Of a stretch of 44,437 nt of DNA, positions 6,397-13,275 are shown one piece after another; the stretch's first letter is position 1, and every line of letters begins with the position of its first letter. A program made the translations under genes and the position numbers. The notes beneath the pieces are model-generated. The model was not told where the DNA came from and did not search any database. It saw only the letters and a program-made list of their open reading frames with translations. The stretch is from the NCBI GenBank assembly GCA_016296065.1, contig JAEDKA010000029.1, positions 1-44,437 of the forward strand, in the 5' to 3' direction. Source of the DNA: Kiritimatiellia bacterium (GTDB lineage: Bacteria; Verrucomicrobiota; Kiritimatiellia; RFP12; UBA1067).

Positions 6397-8328
6397 ATGA
6401 CGGCAAGACTTGCATTCCCGGCGCTTGCTTCGCTTGCCGCGTTCGCGGCGCTCGCGGCGGAGACGCGGATAAACGCGATAGGGGAGAGGTCGCGCGACGA
6501 AATCGTCGCGTTCTTCTCAGACAACGAGTTCGGAAGGCGTCCGGCCGCCGCAGATAAGCCCCCGCTGCTTTCCTTTGAGATGGACGGCGCGGACAGTGTG
6601 CTTGAGTGCGGCGACGGACTGCGGATCGTCCGCAGGCGCGCGCGCATCGTGTACGGCGGATCATACGGAACGAATTCGTTTCCCGTAGCCGCATACATTC
6701 CGGCGGATTCCAAGGGGCCTGTCCCCGCATTCCTGCTGATCTGCAACAGGAGGGGGGCGAACGAATTCGCTCCCCGCGGGAAGAATAGCGCGTTTTTCCC
6801 CGTCGAGGAGATTGTGCGGCGCGGGTTCGCCGCAGTTTCGTTCACGACGTGGGATGTCGCGCCGGACCGCAACACCGGGAATACGCAGGGCGTTTTCTCC
6901 GCGTTCGAGGAGCCGTCGGACTACAGGGGACGAAAGCTCTGGGGGACGCTCTCCGCCTGGGCGTGGGGCGCAAGCCGCACGCTCGATTGGCTGGAGACAC
7001 TTCCGGAGATCGACGCGAAGAAGGTCGCTGTCGTCGGACATTCCCGCGGCGGAAAGACCGCGCTTTGGGCCGCCGTCACCGATACGCGCTTCGCCATGGC
7101 GTGCGTCAACGGGTCCGGATGCGGCGGCGCGAAGCTGAACCACCTAGATCTCCCCAATTCGGAGCATATCGCCGACATCGTCCGCACGTTCCAGTACTGG
7201 TTCTGCCTCGACTACACGCTTTGGGCGAACCGCGAGCGGGAGATGCCGTTCGACCAGCACGAGCTCCTGTCGTGCGTCGCTCCGCGCCTGCTCGCGGTGG
7301 GCTCCGGAAGCGAAGACAAGTGGGCCGGGCCGGAAGGCGAGCGAAAGGCGACGGAACTTGCGCGCGCCGCGTGGGATGATCCGTCGCGAGTCTCGTATCA
7401 CGTCCATCCCGGCAGGCACGACCTTGGCCTCTACGACTGGAACGTCTATCTTTCGCATGCGGAAAGGCACTGGAAGGAAGTAGCAACAACCCCAGCGCAG
7501 ACAATCGACGGACGACAGCCGACGGTCGAATGTCCGCTGTCGGATGCCGGATGCCAGCTCGTCTTCGACCCTGAGTCCAGCGACGAGTTCGACGGCGAGA
7601 CGCTCGACCGCGCGAAGTGGGACGACTGGGTCGAGTCCTTCCAGGGGCGCCGCCAGGGTTTTCTCTTCTCCCGCGACAACGTCGATGTTGCGGAGGGCGA
7701 GCTGCGGCTCAGGGCGAGGCTTCTCAGGGAGGACGAGAAGACGTTCGACAACCTCGCGCGCGGATTCGACACGTACGCGACGGCGATCGTGAAGGCGAGG
7801 CGCAAGACGTTCTACGGATACTACGAGTGCCGCGCGAAGGCGATGAAGGCCGCGGTGTGCAACGCGTTCTGGCTGTACGATCCGCTTTCCGACGAGCCGA
7901 AGAAGAAGTATCGTCCGGGCGACTTCTCCGAGGAGATCGACATGTTCGAGATATTCGGCAAGGAGGGTTCGGTGGAGTCCGACTGCCGCCGCGCGTTCTA
8001 CAACACCGTCCACCGCCTCGCGACGCCGTATCTCGAGGGACGCGTCTTCGGCGGCGTCGAGCAGCTCCCAGACAAGTCGAGTCGACGCAAGGTGGACTTC
8101 GACTTCGCCGACGGCTATCATGTCTACGGCTTTCTGTGGACCGAGAAGGAGATGAAGTGGTATGCAGACGGAGTGGAGATGTTCTCGCGTCCGAACGACC
8201 ACTTCCACCGTCCGATGCACGTCACCTTCGACTGCGAGATAATGTACAACTGGGTTGGCGAGCCGGACAAGGCGGACCTGCCGCAGACATTTTCGGTGGA
8301 CTACTTCCGCCATTGGAAAGCGGATTAA
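6397..8328 (+). CDS. Secreted CE15-like esterase fused to a GH16 glycoside hydrolase
   Basis: The 643-residue product starts with a signal peptide (MTARLAFPALASLAAFAALAAE). Residues about 25-365 resemble carbohydrate esterase family 15 (glucuronoyl esterase-like alpha/beta hydrolases). The nucleophile is Ser216 in GHSRGGK, and HPGRHD carries the probable catalytic His341. Residues about 390-643 form a GH16 domain with EIDMFE (Glu513, Asp515, Glu518), the family's nucleophile, helper and acid/base set, similar to agarase- or carrageenase-type GH16. The fusion would pair ester removal with endo-cleavage of a beta-linked polysaccharide. I chose ATG 6397 because CGGAGGA lies 8 nt upstream; an in-frame ATG at 6343 would add a basic stretch before the signal. 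The substrate cannot be deduced. Confidence 0.85.
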   Translation: MTARLAFPALASLAAFAALAAETRINAIGERSRDEIVAFFSDNEFGRRPAAADKPPLLSFEMDGADSVLECGDGLRIVRRRARIVYGGSYGTNSFPVAAYIPADSKGPVPAFLLICNRRGANEFAPRGKNSAFFPVEEIVRRGFAAVSFTTWDVAPDRNTGNTQGVFSAFEEPSDYRGRKLWGTLSAWAWGASRTLDWLETLPEIDAKKVAVVGHSRGGKTALWAAVTDTRFAMACVNGSGCGGAKLNHLDLPNSEHIADIVRTFQYWFCLDYTLWANREREMPFDQHELLSCVAPRLLAVGSGSEDKWAGPEGERKATELARAAWDDPSRVSYHVHPGRHDLGLYDWNVYLSHAERHWKEVATTPAQTIDGRQPTVECPLSDAGCQLVFDPESSDEFDGETLDRAKWDDWVESFQGRRQGFLFSRDNVDVAEGELRLRARLLREDEKTFDNLARGFDTYATAIVKARRKTFYGYYECRAKAMKAAVCNAFWLYDPLSDEPKKKYRPGDFSEEIDMFEIFGKEGSVESDCRRAFYNTVHRLATPYLEGRVFGGVEQLPDKSSRRKVDFDFADGYHVYGFLWTEKEMKWYADGVEMFSRPNDHFHRPMHVTFDCEIMYNWVGEPDKADLPQTFSVDYFRHWKAD

Positions 8329-8385
8329 GGCAAGTGCCGCAACTCCGATAATTAGCTCGCTCATTCCCCTGCGTTTGCGCGGAGC

Positions 8386-8482
8386 GACAGGCGACATGAA
8401 AGAAAGGAGCAGATGAGATGACACGCGACGCGCGGCACGCGACAGGCTTTGACACACGACACGCGACAAGCGACGGGAGGGG
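8386..8482. repeat. Degenerate GCGACA/CACGCGAC repeats
   Basis: The stretch is built from near-copies of CACGCGAC and GCGACAGGC (for example at 8420-8442 and 8450-8480) and overlaps the start of the four-helix-bundle gene. Related words (ATGACACGCG, GCGACATGCG) recur just after that gene at 9251-9326, so repeat material frames it on both sides. Confidence 0.55.
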
Positions 8483-9254
8483 CGCGACTGGAGCCCCGAT
8501 GCCAGTCATCGGCAAGTCGGGCGGCTTCAGGAAGACGCTTTCCTTCGGTCTTGTCTGTCTCGTGTATTACGCCACCGAGACTTTCTGTCGACGCAACTTC
8601 GGGCTTAAGAACGACCCTCTTGGCAAGACGTTTGGTCAGATGGTCGGCGCGGCGAGAAGCGCCAAGCAGAACATCGTGGAAGGCTCGTCACGCGCCGGAA
8701 CGAGCCGCGAGACGGAACTGCGTCTTTACGATGTCGCGAAAGGCTCGCTCGAAGAGCTTGCCGGCGACTACGAAGACTTCCTCTTTTCGCGCGGCGAACT
8801 GCCGTGGAGCGAAAACGACCCAAAGTGGATTAAGGCAAAGAACCTGAAGTTCGACGTGTTCGAGGGGCGGGAAGACCTGCGTCACGGCTTCTTCGCGCAC
8901 CTTGCGGAGATGCGCAGGCGCTTCGCCCCAGCCATCGAAAACGAAGATCCCGTAATTGCGGCGAATGCGCTGCTCGTCACGATCGACCGGGCGTGTTCGC
9001 TTCTGCGACGGCAGATGGACGCGCTCGGCGAGGAATTCCGCGAGCAAGGCGGCTTTACCGAGCATCTGACGAAAGTAAGGCTCGAGCATCGAAATGAAAG
9101 GGCCGCCGCAGACGTAGATGCGCCGAAGTGTCCGAAGTGCGGCGGTCCGATGAGGAAGGTGATGGCAAAGAAAGGCACAAATGCAGGCAACCCGTTCTGG
9201 AGCTGCGTAGCCTACCCCAACTGTAACGGCACGAGAAAGTGGGAGTGGAAATGA
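8418..9254 (+). CDS. Four-helix-bundle protein with C-terminal topoisomerase-type zinc finger
   Basis: The core (residues about 33-215) has the pattern SGGFRKTLSFGLVCLVYYAT, AARSAKQNIVEGSS and KGSLEELAGDYEDFL. This is the four-helix-bundle family first seen in 23S rRNA intervening sequences and related to the Avd protein of diversity-generating retroelements. The C-terminus is a C4 zinc ribbon, CPKCGGPMRKV-(about 13)-WSCVAYPNCNGTRKW, like the DNA-binding ribbons of topoisomerase I. I know this combined architecture as a four-helix-bundle suffix type found in Lentisphaerota and relatives; its function is not established. AAGGAG 8 nt upstream supports ATG 8418. That start makes residues 1-27 (MTRDARHATGFDTRHATSD) a translation of the repeat DNA. 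ATG 8499 is the alternative. No reverse transcriptase or rRNA is nearby. Confidence 0.8.
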   Translation: MTRDARHATGFDTRHATSDGRGATGAPMPVIGKSGGFRKTLSFGLVCLVYYATETFCRRNFGLKNDPLGKTFGQMVGAARSAKQNIVEGSSRAGTSRETELRLYDVAKGSLEELAGDYEDFLFSRGELPWSENDPKWIKAKNLKFDVFEGREDLRHGFFAHLAEMRRRFAPAIENEDPVIAANALLVTIDRACSLLRRQMDALGEEFREQGGFTEHLTKVRLEHRNERAAADVDAPKCPKCGGPMRKVMAKKGTNAGNPFWSCVAYPNCNGTRKWEWK

Positions 9255-9276
9255 CACGCGGCAGGCTGGGGTGACT

Positions 9277-9326
9277 GGCGACATGCGGCGCAGGTCGAAA
9301 TGCCGAAATGTCGCCGCGCATGTCGC
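9277..9326. terminator. Inverted repeat after the four-helix-bundle gene
   Basis: GCGACATGCG at 9278-9287 pairs perfectly with CGCATGTCGC at 9317-9326. An inner GCG/CGC pair extends the stem. There is no T tract. It may act as a rho-type or weak terminator, or as one unit of the GCGACATG repeat family seen on both sides of the gene. Confidence 0.45.
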
Positions 9327-9441
9327 ATGACGCACGTCGCTTGTCAAAACCATAATTCAACGCCTTAAGGGAAACTTAGTCATGACCAGTGAATCAAGCT
9401 ACAAAAAGAGAAAGGAAGGGGACCGGAAGGTCTGTAAAAAG

Positions 9442-12162
9442 ATGAAGAAGTCAGGTTTCAGCGCGGCAGCATCTGTAGTATGTGCACTCTTCTGTGCCAT
9501 TGAGTCTGCGGCTGGCGGCGAAAGCGTTTCCGTCGGGCTGGCGGGAGATGTCGTCCTGGAAAAGTGCGGCGCGACGCTTGCGCCGAAGCTGTTCGACAAG
9601 TCGTGGTCCGCCTGCAAGGTGAAAGGCGGATGGCATCCGGGCAAGGACGGCTCGTATTCCTCCGAGCTCTGCGACAAGGACGGAGTGGTCGCGGCTGTCG
9701 TCGCGCGCCACTCGCTCGACGGGGAGACGGCCAAGCTGAGCTGGACGTTTGAGGTGCGCAGGGACTGGGAGTCGGCCGCGATCGCAGTCTCTGTCGACTT
9801 CCCGACATCCAGGTTCGGCGGCGGACGCGCCACGCTCGGCGGAAAGGTCTTCGATCTTCCGTCCAAGAAGGGCGAGAAGCCGTGGATCGGTGGCGCGACA
9901 TGCGCCGAGGCTCGCGTCGAGGACGGGAAGGGCGGATGGTTCGCGCTCTCTTCCGGCGGCGCGCGCTGGATGATGCTGCAGGACAACCGCGAGTGGAAGA
10001 TGGACGTCTTCACTCTCCGCATCCAGGCGGGCGACGCGAAGCTGAAGGCGGGCGAGCGCCGCACCGTGGAGCTGACGCTTGCCGCGGACGGAGGAGTCGG
10101 CGAACTCACGACCGGGCCCCTCGTCATTTCCGCCGGCGCGGGATGGGTTCCGCTGAGCGACACCACGGACGTCATCCCAGGTTCCGCCCTCGACTTCTCG
10201 AAGCTTGGCTGGATAGACGCTCCCGCCGGGAAGTACGGACGCGTCGTCGCGAGGGACGCGCATTTCGAGTTCGAGAAGAAGCCCGACGTGGCGCAGCGCT
10301 TCTACGGATGCAACCTGTGCTTTTCCGCGAACTTCCTTTCGGAGAGCGAGGCTAACGCGCTCTGCTCGCGCATGGCGCGTCTCGGATACAACGCGCTCAG
10401 GATACACCACTACGAGCGCGACCTCTGCGACAGGAAGGACGGGACGACGATTCTGCCCGAGAAGATGGCGGAGCTAGACAACCTGCTGAACGCGTGCATC
10501 GAGAACGGAATATACCTCACTACCGACCTGTTCGTCTCGCGCGCCGTCCCGTGGCGCTCCATCGGAGTTGACCGCGACGGGGAGATTCCGATGGACAACT
10601 ACAAGGACCTGGTTCTATTCGACGAAGGTGCCTATTCCAACTACACCGCCTTCGCCCGCGCGTTTCTCGGGCACGTAAACCCGAAGACCGGACGCCGCTG
10701 GGCGGACGAGCCGGCACTTGCGTTCCTCGCCCTCGTCAACGAAGGCAACGCGGGAAACCACGGCTATGCCTTCATGGAAAGCCAGGGCGCGCTGCGCGCG
10801 AAGTGGACCGAATGGCTCGCGAAGCGCAGAGCCGAGTCGCCAGCGTTGTATGCGGACATAACCGAGAAGTTCCCCGCGAACGCATGGGAGAACACGCGCC
10901 AGAACTGCGCCTTCACGCTGTTCCTCGCCGACCTCGAGATCGAGTTCTGCGACAGGATGCGCAAGTTCCTCAAGGAGGAGATCAAAACCGACGTCCTTGT
11001 CTCCGACATGTCGAGCTGGAAGAATCCCGTCGCCTACCAGCTCGTGCGCACGCACTACGACTATGTCGACGACCATTTCTACGTCGACCATCCGCAGTTC
11101 ATCGAACATGCATGGCGCCTTCCGTCGAAATGCGCGAACGCGAATCCCGTCCGCCGCGCGGACATGGGCTTCGAGGGCGTCGCGCGCCATCGCCTTCTCG
11201 ACAGGCCGTTCACGATCACGGAGTTCAACTACTCTGCGCCTGGACAGTTCCGCGGCGTCGGCGGCATGATGCTAGGCGCACAGGCCGCGCTGCAGGAGTA
11301 CGACGGAATCTGGCGCTTCGCGTGGAGCCATTCGAAGGACGGCGTTCTCAATCCGGAGCCGATAGGGTATTTCGACGTCGCGCGCGATCCGCTGCAGCGC
11401 GCCACCGAGCGCGCGGTTCTGGCGCTCTACATGCGCCGCGACATGAAGCCGCTCGAATGGACGTTCGCGGTGAAGGTTCCGGAAGACACGGTGCGATCGA
11501 ACTTCGACTGCGGGCCGCACGCCGATGTCGGCGAGATGTGGTACGGATGGTTTGCGCGGTTCGGCACCTGGACCGGCAAGGGCAAGCCGTCCTTTTCGGA
11601 CGCAGTCGAGTATACCAAGGCGTGTTCAATGTCGAAAGAAGATTTTGCAGGACTCGCCCTCGAGCGCTTGGATATGCCAGGGAACAGACAGGTCTCGTTC
11701 GATTCCAAATCGGGGTGGTTCGCCGTCCAGACGGAACGGACGCAGGGCTTCTTCGTCGAGGAGGGTCCACGCGCGACAAAGGTCCTGGCGGCAAATGTTT
11801 ACGGTGCGCCTGCGGCGGTCTGGGCCAGTTCGCTCGACAATCGTCCGCTGGAGCGCTCGCGTCGCATTCTCCTCACGCACGTGACGGATGTGCAGGACGA
11901 GGGGACGACGTATGCCGACGGACGCAGGACAGTCCTTCTCAAGTGGGGCCGACTTCCGCACCTGATGCGCGCGGGGAGCGCGGAAATCACGCTGAGGCTT
12001 GAGGGCTTTTCATTCTCGCGTCCGAAGGTATACGCGCTGCGCTCCGACGGCTCGCGCCGAGGCGAGGTGGAGTCCGTGTTCAAGGAAGGCGCGCTCCGGT
12101 TCACGGCCGACACCGCGCGCGACCCCTCCGACGCGACTTTCCTCTACGAGATCGTCCGCTGA
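9442..12162 (+). CDS. Secreted clan GH-A glycoside hydrolase (subfamily undetermined)
   Basis: The 906-residue product has a signal peptide (MKKSGFSAAASVVCALFCAIESAAGG), an N-terminal beta-rich region (to about residue 280), a TIM-barrel catalytic region and a C-terminal beta domain. The barrel begins near RFYGCNLCFSANFLSESEANAL. The candidate acid/base is Glu434 in LALVNEGNAGNHG, and the candidate nucleophile is Glu594 in FTITEFNYSAPGQ. An Asn-Glu followed about 160 residues later by a TEF motif is the hallmark of clan GH-A (GH2, GH5, GH42 and relatives). I cannot name the family or substrate. ATG 9442 gives a clean signal peptide; an in-frame ATG at 9382, also preceded by a Shine-Dalgarno-like AAGGGA, would add 20 basic residues. 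Confidence 0.8.
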   Translation: MKKSGFSAAASVVCALFCAIESAAGGESVSVGLAGDVVLEKCGATLAPKLFDKSWSACKVKGGWHPGKDGSYSSELCDKDGVVAAVVARHSLDGETAKLSWTFEVRRDWESAAIAVSVDFPTSRFGGGRATLGGKVFDLPSKKGEKPWIGGATCAEARVEDGKGGWFALSSGGARWMMLQDNREWKMDVFTLRIQAGDAKLKAGERRTVELTLAADGGVGELTTGPLVISAGAGWVPLSDTTDVIPGSALDFSKLGWIDAPAGKYGRVVARDAHFEFEKKPDVAQRFYGCNLCFSANFLSESEANALCSRMARLGYNALRIHHYERDLCDRKDGTTILPEKMAELDNLLNACIENGIYLTTDLFVSRAVPWRSIGVDRDGEIPMDNYKDLVLFDEGAYSNYTAFARAFLGHVNPKTGRRWADEPALAFLALVNEGNAGNHGYAFMESQGALRAKWTEWLAKRRAESPALYADITEKFPANAWENTRQNCAFTLFLADLEIEFCDRMRKFLKEEIKTDVLVSDMSSWKNPVAYQLVRTHYDYVDDHFYVDHPQFIEHAWRLPSKCANANPVRRADMGFEGVARHRLLDRPFTITEFNYSAPGQFRGVGGMMLGAQAALQEYDGIWRFAWSHSKDGVLNPEPIGYFDVARDPLQRATERAVLALYMRRDMKPLEWTFAVKVPEDTVRSNFDCGPHADVGEMWYGWFARFGTWTGKGKPSFSDAVEYTKACSMSKEDFAGLALERLDMPGNRQVSFDSKSGWFAVQTERTQGFFVEEGPRATKVLAANVYGAPAAVWASSLDNRPLERSRRILLTHVTDVQDEGTTYADGRRTVLLKWGRLPHLMRAGSAEITLRLEGFSFSRPKVYALRSDGSRRGEVESVFKEGALRFTADTARDPSDATFLYEIVR

Positions 12163-12186
12163 GTCCGTGTCATGCCGCGGTGTCTG

Positions 12187-12216
12187 TTGATTGCGAAGCC
12201 AATATTTTGGTATAAT
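12187..12216 (+). promoter_or_regulatory. Promoter of the first effector module
   Basis: A -35 box TTGATT (12187-12192), an 18-bp spacer ending in TTTTGG, and TATAAT at 12211-12216 form one of the best promoters in the window. It would drive the 122-residue gene, the first chaperone and effector 1. Confidence 0.8.
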
Positions 12217-12228
12217 AATCCCAGGCTT

Positions 12229-12333
12229 ATGAATATGGCGGCGACAAGCGCGGCACGCAGTCCGCTGGGCGGAACGCAGACGACCTCTGCGGCCCCTTGT
12301 TGCGCTTGCGCGGAAGGAGTAGCGAAATGGTAA
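12229..12333 (+). CDS. Possible 34-residue leader ORF, Cys-containing
   Basis: The first ATG after the promoter, 12 nt beyond the -10 box, opens a frame that ends at 12331-12333, overlapping the start of the next gene (ATGGTAA). The peptide contains PCCACAEG near its C-terminus. There is no Shine-Dalgarno sequence. The arrangement copies that of the short frame before uppP. It may be a coupled leader peptide or simply chance. Confidence 0.25.
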   Translation: MNMAATSAARSPLGGTQTTSAAPCCACAEGVAKW

Positions 12334-12695
12334 AGGAAGACAGAGACGTTCAGGCGTACCTGGCACGCATCCGCAGGACGATCGCGGAGAGCGAGAGCCT
12401 CGTCTCGCAGGCGGAGCTGCGAATAGCGGAGACCGACCGCATGCTCGAGCGGCAGGGGCTCACGCGCGAGCAGGTGCTGAACTTCCGCTTCACAGAGGCC
12501 CAGCGCGAGGCCGTAAACGAGGAGCTGCGGCGCCGCGGGCTGGAGCCGATGGAGTGGGATGTGGAAGACGACGCGGGACATGAGGCGATGGACGCGTCCC
12601 GCGTCTCCGGTCTCGCGTCCGATTCCGCCTCCGCCTCGGAGCTTGCCGAGCGCCAGAGGAAGTTCGGCATGATGATGAAACCGTTCCAGATCTAG
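12327..12695 (+). CDS. Small coiled-coil protein heading the effector module
   Basis: The 122-residue acidic protein is mostly helical, with a probable coiled coil at residues 5-45 (RDVQAYLARIRRTIAES, LVSQAELRIAETDRMLERQG), a Ser/Ala-rich middle and an AERQRKFGMMMKPFQI end. AAGGAG 7 nt upstream supports ATG 12327. I do not recognise the family. It shares a promoter with a CesT-like chaperone 13 nt downstream and with a giant effector-like protein. A role as a secretion accessory, second chaperone or small secreted substrate is therefore possible, but nothing in the sequence proves it. Confidence 0.7.
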   Translation: MVKEDRDVQAYLARIRRTIAESESLVSQAELRIAETDRMLERQGLTREQVLNFRFTEAQREAVNEELRRRGLEPMEWDVEDDAGHEAMDASRVSGLASDSASASELAERQRKFGMMMKPFQI

Positions 12696-12708
12696 GCGAG
12701 GAGGCGAC

Positions 12709-13182
12709 ATGTTTTCGAAGTCAGAATACGATGCGTTTCTGTCCGCCCTCCGCAAGGAGACGGGCATAGAGTCCCTTGTCTCCGACGAAGGCGGGCTGGT
12801 CAGCGTTCGCGTGGACGATGCCTGCAACATGAACCTGCAGTTCGTCGAGGCGACGGGGAAGATACTGTGCTTCGTCGAGGTGGCGCAGCTGCCGGCCGAC
12901 GCGCAGAAGGCGGTGTACCGCGACCTTCTCGTCGGCGGGCTGTTCGGCAAGGACACGGCGGGGGGCTACTTCGCCCTGGAGCCGGAAAGCGAGACGGTGG
13001 TCTACAACTACTTCTTCGACCTGGGCAAGGCGGCGGGAGACGTGGAGGAATTCGTGTCGACGCTCGAGAAGATACTCCAGCTCTGCGAAATCTGGGCCGA
13101 GCGCATCCGCCGGGGCCTCGCCGGCGAACACGAAGAAGCCGCCCACGCCGAAGTCCCGAGTCATGACATGATAAGGGCGTGA
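12709..13182 (+). CDS. CesT/SycE-like type III secretion chaperone (class I)
   Basis: The acidic 157-residue protein has the layout of class I type III chaperones: an N-terminal helix (SEYDAFLSALRKETG), beta strands of the form GLVSVRVDDACNMNLQFVE and KILCFVEVAQLP, a helix, then ESETVVYNYFFDLG and a long C-terminal helix ending in IWAERIRRGL. Such proteins are small acidic dimers that bind the N-terminus of one effector and are usually encoded just before it. The gene lies 93 nt before effector 1, as the family predicts. GAGGAGG precedes ATG 12709. The assignment rests on pattern, size, charge and position, not on identity to a named chaperone. A YbjN-like fold is the alternative. Confidence 0.65.
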   Translation: MFSKSEYDAFLSALRKETGIESLVSDEGGLVSVRVDDACNMNLQFVEATGKILCFVEVAQLPADAQKAVYRDLLVGGLFGKDTAGGYFALEPESETVVYNYFFDLGKAAGDVEEFVSTLEKILQLCEIWAERIRRGLAGEHEEAAHAEVPSHDMIRA

Positions 13183-13214
13183 GACTTGAGACGTTAGACG
13201 CGTCTCAAGTCTTT
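13183..13214 (+). terminator. Hairpin between chaperone 1 and effector 1
   Basis: GACTTGAGACG (13183-13193) pairs perfectly with CGTCTCAAGTC (13201-13211) around a 7-nt loop, followed by TTT. It starts directly after the chaperone stop codon. Because no second promoter is obvious before effector 1, it may act as a leaky terminator that keeps chaperone above effector. It also belongs to the repeat-like intergenic hairpins of this genome. Confidence 0.65.
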
Positions 13215-13275
13215 CGTCTCGCGCCTGTAACCTTTGCGGCCCGGCTGTGTAATCAACTCGTGAGGAACTAAAACC

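Noticed and set aside
8418..9254. Diversity-generating retroelement, because the four-helix family is related to Avd
   Set aside because: There is no reverse transcriptase, template repeat or variable repeat in the window.
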